A stretch of 64,000 nt of DNA from Rufibacter sediminis (GTDB lineage: Bacteria; Bacteroidota; Bacteroidia; Cytophagales; Hymenobacteraceae), in NCBI RefSeq assembly GCF_014269285.1, contig NZ_JACOAF010000034.1, forward strand, positions 1 to 64,000, in the 5' to 3' direction. Of the stretch, positions 26,026-34,275 are shown piece after piece (positions within the stretch are counted from its first letter, which is position 1; every line of letters starts with the position of its first letter). The position numbers and the translations under genes were made by a program. A model generated the notes under the pieces. It was given only the letters and a program-made list of their open reading frames with translations, made no database searches and was not told the DNA's origin.

Positions 26026-26340
26026 CTACTGCAGCTGGGCGATCTGCATGGAAGGGTTTGCTTTGGCAAAAGCCTGGAAAGCTACTTTCTGCTCCGCCGA
26101 TAACACTTCCAACAGGGCGGCCGTGTACTTTTTGTTGATGGCGGCCACATCGGCTTGTGGTTCTTTCACCTCTTTCATGCGGCCTTGTTCCAGTAATCTG
26201 ATTTTCAGATATTGGGCTTCGTTCAACTGCAACGCGTTCGCAATTTCGCGGGCCGTCACAGTTGCCGTTTGCGGAGTATCAGCCATAGAAACTCCAAAGA
26301 TCATAAAAGAGAAGGCAAGGGTTAGTAGATATTTTTTCAT
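26026..26340 (-). CDS. Small secreted protein, Spy/LTXXQ-like helices
   Basis: A 104-residue protein with a signal peptide (residues 1-20, MKKYLLTLAFSFMIFGVSMA). The mature part is helical: IANALQLNEAQYLKIRLLEQGRMKEV and YTAALLEVLSAEQKVAFQAF. This matches the helix-and-turn pattern of periplasmic Spy/CpxP-type proteins, where L-NE-Q and LSAEQ correspond to the LTXXQ motif. The likely role is a small periplasmic stress or folding factor, but that rests on resemblance only. The A/T-rich divergent gap 26341-26580 to the MFS gene probably contains promoters for both. Confidence 0.62.
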   Translation of the reverse strand: MKKYLLTLAFSFMIFGVSMADTPQTATVTAREIANALQLNEAQYLKIRLLEQGRMKEVKEPQADVAAINKKYTAALLEVLSAEQKVAFQAFAKANPSMQIAQLQ

Positions 26341-26580
26341 ATTTCAATATTAAATGTGGTTTTTACTGTTTATTTAGCAAATATGTGTTTTTACCACATA
26401 ATATTCTAATTATTTAGTCGAATTTTTATAAATAACCGTTTAAGGGTTCTTTTCACCGGTTAAGATTTGCTGCGCTCTTGGTTTTACTGTGCGGAAGTGT
26501 GTTTTTCAAGTTGCGTTTTATTTTATCACCTTTGCTTTCCGGAGGTTTTCCAGTGAAACCCGGTAAATCAGGACACACCT

Positions 26581-27876
26581 ATGAAAAGGAAACGCACTGC
26601 TGCTTTGGGGTTTATCTTCGTGACCCTGCTGATAGACGTCATCGGGTTTGGGATTATTATTCCGGTACTCCCTAGGCTCATCAGTGAACTGATTCAGGGC
26701 AGCCTGAGCGAGGCCTCGTTGTACGGCGGCTGGCTCATGTTCGCCTATTCCATGACCCAGTTTATGTTCTCCCCGGTGCTGGGCAACCTGTCAGACCGCT
26801 TCGGCCGGCGTCCGGTGCTGCTGTTCTCGCTGTTCGGGTTTGGGATAGATTACATTCTGCTGGCGCTGGCCCCCAACATTGGCTGGCTCTTCATTGGCAG
26901 AATCATAGCCGGCATCACCGGGGCCAGCATGACCACCGCCACCGCTTATATTGCAGACATCAGCACGCCGGAGAAACGGGCGCAGAACTTCGGGATGGTA
27001 GGCGCGGCGTTTGGGTTGGGGTTTATCATCGGGCCGGTCATTGGCGGGGTACTGGGGCAGTTTGGGCCCAGGGTGCCTTTCTACGCCGCCGCGGCCATCA
27101 CGCTGCTCAATTGGCTGTACGGATACTTCATTCTGCCGGAATCTCTTTCGCCGGAACTGCGGCGTCCCTTTGAACTGAGACGGGCCAACCCGGTGGGTTC
27201 TCTCCTGCAACTCAAGCGTTATCCGGTGGTGGCCGGACTGGTAGGCGCCCTCATTTTTGTGTACATCGCGGCGCATTCCACGCAAAGCACCTGGTCATAT
27301 TACACCATGGAGAAATTCCAGTGGAACGAGGCGTGGGTGGGCTATTCGCTGGGCGCGGTGGGGCTGATGGTGGCCATTGTGCAGGGCGGCCTCATCCGGT
27401 TCATTAATCCGGCCCTGGGGCCTAAGCGATCGGTTTACTTCGGGCTGGCGTTGTACGCGCTGGGTTTTCTGCTTTTCGCGTTTGCCTCCCAGCCCTGGAT
27501 GATGTTCGCGTTTCTGGTACCGTACTGCCTGGGCGGCATTGCGGGCCCGGCCTTACAGGGCATCATCTCCACGCAGGTTCCCGCCAACGAGCAGGGCGAG
27601 TTGCAGGGAGGGCTCACCGGCCTGGTTAGCGCCACTTCCATTGTGGGGCCGCCGCTCATGACGTACCTTTTCGCGTACTTCACCGGCGCAAACGCTCCGG
27701 TGTATTTTCCCGGTGCGCCGTTCCTGATGGGGGCCGTGCTCACGGTGATCAGTGTGGTGCTGGCGGTGCGTTCGCTGTCGCGGCAAGATCTGCAGGTTAC
27801 TGCGCAAACTCCGCCGCAGGACCTGGTTCCGGTACCCGATGAGGCTCCGGCGGTGGCTCCCGGCCTTACAAAATAG
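26581..27876 (+). CDS. Tet/TCR-family MFS drug efflux transporter
   Basis: A 431-residue twelve-helix major facilitator protein. It opens with [19 protein letters not shown] (motif D1) and has the MFS loop motif [14 protein letters not shown] (motif A) and [25 protein letters not shown] (motif C of drug/proton antiporters), as in the TetA(A/B) group. Such pumps export tetracyclines or other drugs in exchange for protons, but chromosomal copies in environmental Bacteroidota often have other substrates. No tetR regulator is adjacent. Its last 11 bases overlap the end of the convergent arsC-like gene. Confidence 0.85.
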   Translation: MKRKRTAALGFIFVTLLIDVIGFGIIIPVLPRLISELIQGSLSEASLYGGWLMFAYSMTQFMFSPVLGNLSDRFGRRPVLLFSLFGFGIDYILLALAPNIGWLFIGRIIAGITGASMTTATAYIADISTPEKRAQNFGMVGAAFGLGFIIGPVIGGVLGQFGPRVPFYAAAAITLLNWLYGYFILPESLSPELRRPFELRRANPVGSLLQLKRYPVVAGLVGALIFVYIAAHSTQSTWSYYTMEKFQWNEAWVGYSLGAVGLMVAIVQGGLIRFINPALGPKRSVYFGLALYALGFLLFAFASQPWMMFAFLVPYCLGGIAGPALQGIISTQVPANEQGELQGGLTGLVSATSIVGPPLMTYLFAYFTGANAPVYFPGAPFLMGAVLTVISVVLAVRSLSRQDLQVTAQTPPQDLVPVPDEAPAVAPGLTK

Positions 27877-28207
27877 ACAAGACGTTCTCCGGGGGCCTTC
27901 CGATCACCGCCTTCTCGCCGTTCACCACAATGGGCCGCTCAATCAACACGGGGTTCTGGGCCAACACCTGGAGCCACTCCTCTGGGGTGAGGTGCTGGGT
28001 CGCATACACTTCTTTGTAGAGCTTCTCCCCTTTCCGGAGGATGTCTTCGGGCCCTAGCTGGAGTTTGGCCAGTACCTCTCTTAACTCTTCCACGGAGGGC
28101 GTAGCCGTGAGGTACGGGACAATCTTTACCTCCTGCCCGTGCTTCTGGAGCAGTTCCAGGGCTTGGCGGCTTTTGCTGCAGCGGTTGTTATGGTAAATGG
28201 TGACCAT
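27866..28207 (-). CDS. arsC: Arsenate reductase (ArsC glutaredoxin type)
   Basis: A 113-residue ArsC/Spx-like protein of thioredoxin fold: [20 protein letters not shown] with the catalytic C10, the ArsC-type middle [30 protein letters not shown] and the C-terminal [26 protein letters not shown], whose RP loop binds the oxyanion. It reduces arsenate using glutathione or glutaredoxin-type thiols. A longer frame to 28300 is open, but the family starts at MVTIYHNN. There are no other ars genes nearby, so a broader reductase function is possible. Confidence 0.88.
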   Translation of the reverse strand: MVTIYHNNRCSKSRQALELLQKHGQEVKIVPYLTATPSVEELREVLAKLQLGPEDILRKGEKLYKEVYATQHLTPEEWLQVLAQNPVLIERPIVVNGEKAVIGRPPENVLSIL

Positions 28208-28367
28208 GGTTTTCAAGTTAACGTGACGGCGTACCTGCGCCTGAAAAGAAGCTTTCCGGGGCTTTGCCGGGCTCTCAACAAGGCGCAAGCTCCGGTCCAA
28301 AGATAGGCGAGATCGTTTACATTTCCTGTTTCCTGCGCCAGCAGGAGCGCGCGAGAACCTGCCCGGC

Positions 28368-28404
28368 CGTTTTAGGCTTCTTTTCCTGAAAACAGGTAAA
28401 AACC
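28368..28404. repeat. Family A palindrome
   Basis: CGTTTTAGGC and TTCCTGAAAACAGG arms, partly decayed, between two divergent genes. The gap 28208-28503 otherwise shows no gene. Confidence 0.62.
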
Positions 28405-28503
28405 CTTCTCACGCTCCTAAGAGTTACTGCCGGAAACCTCTCCTTCTGGAAATTGAGCCGTATCTTTGGCAGCACCTCAGCACTACCTAACTAATACGTT
28501 GTC

Positions 28504-29544
28504 ATGCTTTACAGTTTCACCAATGACTACAGCGAAGGCTGTCACCCCAACATCCTCCAACGCCTGACGGAAACCAACCTCACGCAGCAGGCCGGCTACG
28601 GAAACGATGCGTTCACCCTGGAATCAGTGGCGGCCATCAAGCAACTGTGCCAGCGCCCCGAGGTAGACGTGCATCTGGTGGCAGGCGGAACGCTGGCGAA
28701 CCTCATTGTGCTGGGGGCTTTCCTGAAAACGTACGAATCGGTGATAGCCGCTGAGACCGGGCACATCAACCAGCATGAGGCCGGCGCCATTGAAGCCACC
28801 GGGCACAAAATTGAAACCGTGGCTACCCCCGATGGCAAACTCCGCCCGGAGGCCATCCGGCCGCTCATCAACAAGTTTCCCGAGTACCACACCGTGAAAC
28901 CCCGGATTGTGTATATCTCCAACTCCACCGAGATCGGGACCATTTACACGAAGCGCGAATTAGAGGAGCTTTCGGAATTTTGCCGCCAAAACAACCTGCT
29001 GCTGTACATGGACGGTGCCCGCATGGCGATGGCCTTAACCGCCCAGGGCAATGACCTCACCCTCGCGGACATCGCCGCCCTCACGGATATCTTCTACCTG
29101 GGGGCCACCAAATGCGGCGGCCTCATCGGCGAAGCTATTGTGCTGGCGAACGTGAGCCTCCAGAAAGACTTCAAATACTACATCAAGCAGCGGGGCGCGC
29201 TCATGGCCAAAGGACGGCTCTTCGGGATGCAGTTCGCCGAGCTGCTGCGCGACAACCTCATGTTTGAACTGGCTGGCCACGCCAATGCCATGGCGCAACG
29301 CATGGCGTCGCAACTGCAACGCCTGGGCTATTCTTTCCTCACCCAATCGCAGACGAATCAAATCTTCCCCATTCTGCCGGATGCCCTGATTACGGAGCTC
29401 TCCAAGAAATACGGGTTCTTTGTCTGGCGGAAAATGCCGGAAGGCACCTCGGCCATCCGACTGATTACGTCCTGGGCCACGCCGCAGGAACAGGTAGACC
29501 AGTTCCTGCAGGAGGTGACAGACCTTTCTGAGCGGTTGAAGTAA
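28504..29544 (+). CDS. Threonine aldolase family PLP enzyme (low-specificity L-threonine aldolase)
   Basis: A 346-residue fold-type I PLP enzyme of the beta-eliminating lyase/threonine aldolase group: SFTNDYSEGCHPNILQRL at the start, AAETGHINQHEAGAIEATGHKI around the aromatic stacking residue, LYMDGARMAMAL with the PLP-binding Asp, and FYLGATKCGGL with the Schiff-base lysine K203. It cleaves L-threonine or allo-threonine to glycine and acetaldehyde, but related enzymes act on other beta-hydroxy amino acids. It is a single gene followed by a family A hairpin and T-rich sequence. Confidence 0.88.
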   Translation: MLYSFTNDYSEGCHPNILQRLTETNLTQQAGYGNDAFTLESVAAIKQLCQRPEVDVHLVAGGTLANLIVLGAFLKTYESVIAAETGHINQHEAGAIEATGHKIETVATPDGKLRPEAIRPLINKFPEYHTVKPRIVYISNSTEIGTIYTKRELEELSEFCRQNNLLLYMDGARMAMALTAQGNDLTLADIAALTDIFYLGATKCGGLIGEAIVLANVSLQKDFKYYIKQRGALMAKGRLFGMQFAELLRDNLMFELAGHANAMAQRMASQLQRLGYSFLTQSQTNQIFPILPDALITELSKKYGFFVWRKMPEGTSAIRLITSWATPQEQVDQFLQEVTDLSERLK

Positions 29545-29566
29545 GCTCAGGCATGAATTCCTCTTC

Positions 29567-29610
29567 TCCCGTTTAGGAGCCGTTTTCAGAAAATCGGCCC
29601 CTAAACGGGA
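29567..29610 (+). terminator. Family A hairpin acting as terminator
   Basis: TCCCGTTTAGGAGCCGTTTT and AAAATCGGCCCCTAAACGGG form a near-perfect stem of about 20 bp, followed by TTTTCTTTTT, 23 bases after the aldolase stop. Confidence 0.82.
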
Positions 29611-29652
29611 TTTTCTTTTTACAGGGAGTGATTACCGGTGCTTTGCAAAAAG

Positions 29653-29876
29653 ACACACATTACGTCCCCCTTCAAAGGATAGCGCCGTTAAGTTCAAAAA
29701 ATAGAGCTGGTTCAAGTTTCCAACTTGGACCTAACATGAGCTGAAGTTTGCAACTTCAGTGAGCCGCTAGGCTCAAAATATGCATGGTGATGCTGCAATG
29801 CCTTCTCGAAGGGATTAATTCATTAAAATAGAACTTAACGGCCCTACCCCTTTCAAAGGGGTACGATATGCGTGTG
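29653..29876. repeat. Family C element, most complete copy (MITE-like)
   Basis: About 224 bases with terminal inverted repeats. The left end runs through ACGTCCCCCTTCAAAGGAT to GCCGTTAAGTTC (to 29695). The right end starts GAACTTAACGGCCCTACCCC at 29831. The interior holds three small hairpins: CAAGTTTCCAACTTG, CTGAAGTTTGCAACTTCAG and GAGCCGCTAGGCTC. No ORF is inside. Other copies are at 38425, 49141 and 54770. The remaining gap to 30187 holds a decayed family A copy (29939-29980) and the next gene's upstream region. Confidence 0.8.
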
Positions 29877-30187
29877 ATCTACTGGCACGTAAGGTCAACT
29901 ACAAAGCATGTAACTAGCTTTTACTAATTAGGTGAGCCCGCTAGTTTTCAGCCACTTTTCTAATAAGACCTTTAAAACAGCCTTCCGTCTGGCACACTTC
30001 ACCCATCACTTCAGGCGGTGTATTTCCGGGTTGATTCTGAAAAAACACGCTTACAACCGATTTTGGAAAACGGACATAGGGGCCAGCCGGGGTGCGCTGG
30101 TCTAGGAAAGGAAATGTAACCAGGACTACCGCCTCAGTAAGGCCGTTCGTCCTTTTCCTCTACATCCATTTAATTTCTCTTACTTGA

Positions 30188-30964
30188 ATGAAAGCTTTTT
30201 TGAAACCCCTAGCCTACTGCCTGGCGCTGGCGTTTTTAGGTTTTGCCTGTTCAGAAGAGGAGCCGGAAGCGCCCCAGCCGCCCACGAAGGCCCTCAATGA
30301 ATGGGACCAGTCTATGTGGCAGATAGAACAGATTGCCACCGAGGTGGAACTGCTGGTGCGGGACACGTACCCTACCGGCAGCAATTTTCTGGCGTGTTCC
30401 TCGGTGCAGAATGCCCTGGACCCCGATGGCCTGGAAACCACGTTCACGTTCTCCGGAACGACATGCGTGGACGGGAAAACCCGAAGCGGCAAGATTTCCA
30501 TGTTCACCAGCAGCAAAATCAACCTGGAGGGCGTCATTTACCTGGACAACTACCAGGTGAACGGCACCACGCTGGAAGGAGCCTTTGCGTTCCAGCGGCA
30601 ACAGGTATCTGGCAAAGTGCAGGTGTTGCGCCTGGTAAGCAGCAATGCGCAGGTGCTTCCGGCCAACGGTGGCTCGTTCCGGTACTCGGTGAACCGGGTA
30701 ACGCACCAGACCGCGGGCACCGCCTCTCCCTATGACACCTCAGACGATGTGGTGGAAGTCTATGACGCCCAGTACAGTTGCCTGAAACAGAACGGCGCGT
30801 TTGAAGCGTCTCTGGTGGCCCCCGTGGTGCTGAAGAAAACCTGCGCGGCCCCGGCCAACTTGAAACCGGTACAGGGCAAGGTGCTGATTGAATTAACCAC
30901 CGGCCAGAAAAGCACCGTCAACTTTGGGGATGGCACATGCGCGGCCCAGCCGTATGCTGAGTAA
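30188..30964 (+). CDS. Hypothetical lipoprotein
   Basis: A 258-residue protein with a lipoprotein signal (LALAFLGFAC, Cys at residue 21) followed by an acidic Pro-rich linker (SEEEPEAPQPP). The mature part contains four cysteines and regularly spaced beta-strand segments (TFTFSGTTCVDGKTRSGKISMF, GTLEGAF-like repeats) and ends STVNFGDGTCAAQPYAE. I do not recognise a family. It is probably anchored in the outer or inner membrane facing outward. A long untranslated stretch lies upstream and a clear terminator lies 9 bases downstream, so it is a single-gene unit. Confidence 0.65.
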   Translation: MKAFLKPLAYCLALAFLGFACSEEEPEAPQPPTKALNEWDQSMWQIEQIATEVELLVRDTYPTGSNFLACSSVQNALDPDGLETTFTFSGTTCVDGKTRSGKISMFTSSKINLEGVIYLDNYQVNGTTLEGAFAFQRQQVSGKVQVLRLVSSNAQVLPANGGSFRYSVNRVTHQTAGTASPYDTSDDVVEVYDAQYSCLKQNGAFEASLVAPVVLKKTCAAPANLKPVQGKVLIELTTGQKSTVNFGDGTCAAQPYAE

Positions 30965-30973
30965 TAGACCAAA

Positions 30974-31016
30974 GGAGCCTTCCGCCGGTCTTAGTGTGAG
31001 ACAAGTGGAAGGCTCC
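30974..31016 (+). terminator. Rho-independent terminator
   Basis: GGAGCCTTCC (30974-30983) pairs exactly with GGAAGGCTCC (31007-31016), followed by GTTTTTA. Confidence 0.85.
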
Positions 31017-31155
31017 GTTTTTATCTTGTTCAAAGAATAGGTTTGAGGTGGTGTCCTTCCCTTGCTCTACTAAGGCAATCTCCTCGGGCTGAGGCCCTGG
31101 AGTTGGTACACTCGCTGGACTAGCTCCCTTTCTTTCACCTTTCTGATGTTCTTTG

Positions 31156-31196
31156 ACGGTTTAGGCCTGTTTTTCCGAAATCAGCCTGAAAACGCC
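31156..31196. repeat. Family A palindrome
   Basis: GGTTTAGGCCTGTTTTTCCG with AAATCAGCCTGAAAACG. It lies about 90 bases before the sigma factor gene. The gap 30965-31286 holds this copy and the terminator, and no gene. Confidence 0.72.
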
Positions 31197-31286
31197 TTCT
31201 GAGTACTATCAATTTTTTTCTCCCCCGCTGTCATATTCCGGGCGTTCGGCACACTAACTTACTGAACCGGCCAAACTACCGCGCCC

Positions 31287-31796
31287 ATGACCGCACCTTC
31301 GGAAACGCTTTTCCTGCAACACCTGGAAACCGACAAAGAACGGATTTTCCGGATTTGCCGCTCGTACGCGCAAGACCACCAGGAGGCGCAGGACTTGTTT
31401 CAGGAAACGGTTTTGCAGATCTGGAAATCCTGGGCCTCGTTCCGGGGCGAGGCGCAGGTACGTACCTGGGTGTACCGCATCACCCTGAACGTCTGCCTGC
31501 AAGCCCGCCATAAAAACCGGAAAGCGCAGAAACGCACCCGTCCGCTGGATAGCATCCAGTTCATGAACCTGCCCGAGGCCCCGCCGGAACCGGAGAAAGA
31601 AGCGCAACTCCAGGCCCTGCACGCCTGCATCCAGAAACTGAACGACACAGACCGTTCGCTGGTGCTGCTGTACTTAGAAGACTTGCCCTACAAAGAGATC
31701 GCCGCTGTGACCGGCCTCACCGAAAACCACGTGGCCGTGAAGATGAAACGCATCAGAGAAAAACTGTTCACCTGTTTAAGCCCCGCCGTATGCTAG
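31287..31796 (+). CDS. ECF-type RNA polymerase sigma factor
   Basis: A 169-residue sigma-70 family factor of the extracytoplasmic function type. Region 2 (about residues 20-90) includes RICRSYAQDHQEAQDLFQETVLQIWKSWASFRGEAQVRTWVYRITLN, with the -10 recognition helix. Region 4 (about residues 110-165) has LVLLYLEDLPYKEIAAVTGLTENHVAVKMKRIREKL, a helix-turn-helix for -35 recognition. Its stop overlaps the start of the next gene by 7 bases, implying coupled expression with a membrane protein that may be its antagonist. The genes it controls are unknown. Confidence 0.92.
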   Translation: MTAPSETLFLQHLETDKERIFRICRSYAQDHQEAQDLFQETVLQIWKSWASFRGEAQVRTWVYRITLNVCLQARHKNRKAQKRTRPLDSIQFMNLPEAPPEPEKEAQLQALHACIQKLNDTDRSLVLLYLEDLPYKEIAAVTGLTENHVAVKMKRIREKLFTCLSPAVC

Positions 31797-32377
31797 ACCA
31801 AGATTTGAAGAACCTGTGGCAGAACGCCCGCCCGCAAGACCAGATTCACCTGAACCAGCATTTGCTGCTGCAGGAAGTAAGCCAGGAGGCCAAAACCGTA
31901 GACCAAAAGATACGCCAACGCGACCGCACCGAGATAGCCGTTGCGCTTATCATGATTCCGCTGTTTGGGCTAGTGGCTTGGCGCCTGCCCTTTCCACTAA
32001 CCAAACTAGGAGCAGCACTGGTCATTCCGTGGTGTTTGCTTGTCATCTACCAGTTGAAGCGCGCGCGCCGTCACAGCGTGCAGAATTTCTCGACCCCGTT
32101 AGTCCACTATCTTCATCAGTACCGACGTTACCTGCAAGACCAAATACAACTGCTGAAAGGTGTCCTGTTTTGGTACATGCTGCCGTTCAGTGTGTGTTTA
32201 GTGCTCTATTTCATGGGTTTCTCTTCTAGTCCAGCGGGACTGGCCATGTATGTAACATTTATTGTGGTCATGAACGTGCTCATCTACTTCAATAACCGAA
32301 ACGCGTTAAAGCAAGACTTGGAACCGCTGCTGGAGAAAGTAGACCGCACCATCGCCTCGCTGGAGAAAGCGGAGTAA
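31790..32377 (+). CDS. Membrane protein coupled to sigma factor, possible anti-sigma factor
   Basis: A 195-residue protein. An N-terminal soluble helix-rich part (residues 1-45, LKNLWQNARPQDQIHLNQHLLLQEV) precedes two hydrophobic pairs (about residues 48-85 and 122-168), giving four membrane helices, and a C-terminal cytoplasmic helix (LKQDLEPLLEKVDRTIASLEKAE). The gene overlaps the sigma factor gene by 7 bases. The classic zinc-containing anti-sigma motif (HxxxCxxC) is absent, so if it restrains the sigma factor it does so by another interface. That role is inferred from operon position. Confidence 0.65.
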   Translation: MLDQDLKNLWQNARPQDQIHLNQHLLLQEVSQEAKTVDQKIRQRDRTEIAVALIMIPLFGLVAWRLPFPLTKLGAALVIPWCLLVIYQLKRARRHSVQNFSTPLVHYLHQYRRYLQDQIQLLKGVLFWYMLPFSVCLVLYFMGFSSSPAGLAMYVTFIVVMNVLIYFNNRNALKQDLEPLLEKVDRTIASLEKAE

Positions 32378-32391
32378 GGGTTTGCGCACCC

Positions 32392-32437
32392 CTCCTGCTT
32401 TGGAGCCGTTTTCCGGAAAACGGCCCCAAAGCAGGAG
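32392..32437. terminator. Family A hairpin, near-perfect 23-bp stem
   Basis: CTCCTGCTTTGGAGCCGTTT and its mirrored half meet at TTCCGGAA, with one mismatch. It follows the membrane protein gene by 14 bases and is one of the most regular family A copies. Confidence 0.83.
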
Positions 32438-32574
32438 TTTATCAAAGAAATCATCCACCCGCCCAGCGAAACCTGAGGTATCCATCAACCGACAACAAAT
32501 AGAAATTATCCTCTGATTCTTCTGGCATGACAAATGTCCTTTCCTGTGTTTGGAGAAGGCCGTACGTTTGTGGC

Positions 32575-33249
32575 ATGGAAGAGCATTTCTATACCGAGTA
32601 CCGCACCAAGATCACGTCGTTCCTGCAAACGAACGGGGCCTTGCTGGCGCGTTACCAGATCAGGGAGGTCAGTCTAGCGGCGCAGGAGACACTTTTGCAG
32701 CAAGGCACCCCGCCCAAGGGAGTCTATATCTTAGCCTCGGGGTTGGTGAAGGTGACCAGAACCACCGCCGCCGGGCAGCAGTTCACCCTGGGCGTGTTTG
32801 GCCCCGGCGAAGTGGAGGGTGACGTGGAAGCGCTCATGCACATGCCCCATTTCTGCACGGTACAGGCCCTCACCGCGTGCCGGTTCTTCCACATCAGCAG
32901 TGAACGGTTTCTCCAGATGCTGGCCCAGGAACAGGAGTTCAACCTGCTCATGCACCGTTCCATCGCTTCCAAAATGCTGAACACCTCGTTGCAGAGTTCC
33001 ATCCAGAACACCAACCGGCTGTACTATACTTTGCTCATTGTGCTGCGGGAGCTTTCCCGCCTCAACGAGTTGCAGATTTCCAAGCCGCTGCTCACCGAGC
33101 TGCTGGGCACTTCGCAACGCAACCTGAACCGGTTGCTGGGTCAATTGGAGGAGGAAAACCTTGTAAAAATGAAAGGAACCCTGGTCGCGCAGATGAACCG
33201 ACCGGGCATTGAAAAAAGAATTGAAACCTATGACTTCGAAATACAATAA
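32575..33249 (+). CDS. Crp/Fnr family transcriptional regulator
   Basis: A 224-residue regulator. Residues about 20-125 form a cyclic-nucleotide-binding-like beta-roll (ETLLQQGTPPKGVYILASGLVKVTR, VFGPGEVEGDVEALMHMP). The residues that contact cAMP in E. coli Crp are not conserved, so the effector is unknown. A helical linker is followed by a C-terminal winged-helix with the recognition region PLLTELLGTSQRNLNRLLGQLEEENLV. An earlier ATG at 32527 adds a basic tail of no family resemblance, so 32575 (MEEHFYTEY) is preferred. The next gene overlaps its end by 20 bases, so the two are probably translated together. Confidence 0.85.
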   Translation: MEEHFYTEYRTKITSFLQTNGALLARYQIREVSLAAQETLLQQGTPPKGVYILASGLVKVTRTTAAGQQFTLGVFGPGEVEGDVEALMHMPHFCTVQALTACRFFHISSERFLQMLAQEQEFNLLMHRSIASKMLNTSLQSSIQNTNRLYYTLLIVLRELSRLNELQISKPLLTELLGTSQRNLNRLLGQLEEENLVKMKGTLVAQMNRPGIEKRIETYDFEIQ

Positions 33250-33946
33250 ACACCCGTTCCCGGTAGAGGGCTGGGCCCGCGAGGAGCAGTTCCGCTTCTT
33301 CAAGACCTTTACCCAACCGTTTTTCAACGTGCACACCCAGGTAGACATTACGCCGTTGTACCACCGCTGCAAACAACAGAACCACTCCGTTTTCCTGGGC
33401 TATCTGTACGCCACGCTGGAAGCGGCCCGGGCCACCGAGAGTTTCCGGCTGCGGCTGGAGGGCGAGGCGGTGGTCCTTTACGAGGGGGTGGACCTTTCCA
33501 CCACCGTGCTGCGGCACGACCATTCCATCTCGTTCGTGAGTTTGCCGCATCAGCCTTCGCTGGCCGAGTTCTGCGCCCACTCCCGGGATTTAATCTCGGC
33601 CGCGCAGGCCGGAAAGCAACTGTTCGTCGGGCACCAGGGTCCTGACCTGCTGCACCTCACCACTTTGCCCTGGTTTAAATCCACGGGCATAGAGCACGCT
33701 TATTCTGTGAATCCGCAGGAAGCCGGCGTGCCTAAAATTGCCTTCGGGCAGCTGGAGGTGCAGCCTGGGAAAGTCATTCTGCCGCTGAGTATCGCCCTGC
33801 ACCACGCCCTCGCCGATGGCTACCACGTGCACCTGTTCCTCCAGCAGATGCAACGCGTGATCCAGGACCTGGCGGAAGAATTTTCAAACGAAATGCCTGT
33901 GCAAGAGGAACCCGTTTTACCGGTATTTTCAGAAAATCGGCTCTAA
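33230..33946 (+). CDS. Chloramphenicol acetyltransferase-like protein
   Basis: A 238-residue protein of the CAT fold: WAREEQFRFFKTFTQPFFNVHTQVDIT near the N-terminus, and the active-site signature LSIALHHALADGYHVHLFLQQMQ with the catalytic H192 and structural D196. These match type A acetyltransferases, which acetylate chloramphenicol using acetyl-CoA. Several substrate-pocket residues differ from the resistance enzymes, so true chloramphenicol resistance is uncertain. It overlaps the crp-like gene by 20 bases. The final residues (ENRL) and stop lie inside a family A palindrome at 33911-33951, suggesting that the repeat replaced the original end. Confidence 0.82.
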   Translation: MTSKYNKHPFPVEGWAREEQFRFFKTFTQPFFNVHTQVDITPLYHRCKQQNHSVFLGYLYATLEAARATESFRLRLEGEAVVLYEGVDLSTTVLRHDHSISFVSLPHQPSLAEFCAHSRDLISAAQAGKQLFVGHQGPDLLHLTTLPWFKSTGIEHAYSVNPQEAGVPKIAFGQLEVQPGKVILPLSIALHHALADGYHVHLFLQQMQRVIQDLAEEFSNEMPVQEEPVLPVFSENRL

Positions 33947-33951
33947 AACAG
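33911..33951. repeat. Family A palindrome overlapping a stop codon
   Basis: CCGTTTTACCGGTATTTTC and GAAAATCGGCTCTAAAAC arms. The TAA of the CAT-like gene is formed by the right arm. Confidence 0.75.
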
Positions 33952-34019
33952 GAAAACCCTTATCTTTTCGGGTCGGCGTCCGTTACATTCCCATTCCATC
34001 ATCCTCAACTCTGACTGAC

Positions 34020-34262
34020 ATGACGCAACGGGAAGTAACCGACCAAGACAACCTCACCTGGACCTGCGTGCAGGCCTACGCCGGACTGGAAGGCAAAGCC
34101 GCCGAGAAAGCCACCGAACTCTCTGCATCTGAAGAGGGCACTGTCACCGTGATCTGCACGCCCAGCGGCCAGGCCCAAACCGTCCGACTGGAACTGCCCG
34201 CCAATTGGCTGGACCAAACCTCAGACGAAGAGCTCTTGCAACAGATCGCGCAGAAAAGGTAA
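34020..34262 (+). CDS. Small hypothetical protein
   Basis: An 80-residue acidic soluble protein (EVTDQDNLTWTCVQAYAGLEGKAAEKATEL, then TVTVICTPSGQAQTVRLELPANWLDQTSDEELLQQIAQK). I do not recognise a family, but the composition, with a clear beta-strand segment and C-terminal helix, is protein-like. Related short proteins occur in other Cytophagales as far as I can judge. It stands alone between a family A copy and a family D inverted pair. Confidence 0.6.
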   Translation: MTQREVTDQDNLTWTCVQAYAGLEGKAAEKATELSASEEGTVTVICTPSGQAQTVRLELPANWLDQTSDEELLQQIAQKR

Positions 34263-34275
34263 ACTATACAGAACT

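Noticed and set aside
26581-33946. Acquired antibiotic-resistance island (Tet pump, ArsC, CAT-like)
   Set aside because: The genes are separated by ordinary genes, have the base composition of the region, and no integrase, transposase or attachment repeats are seen.
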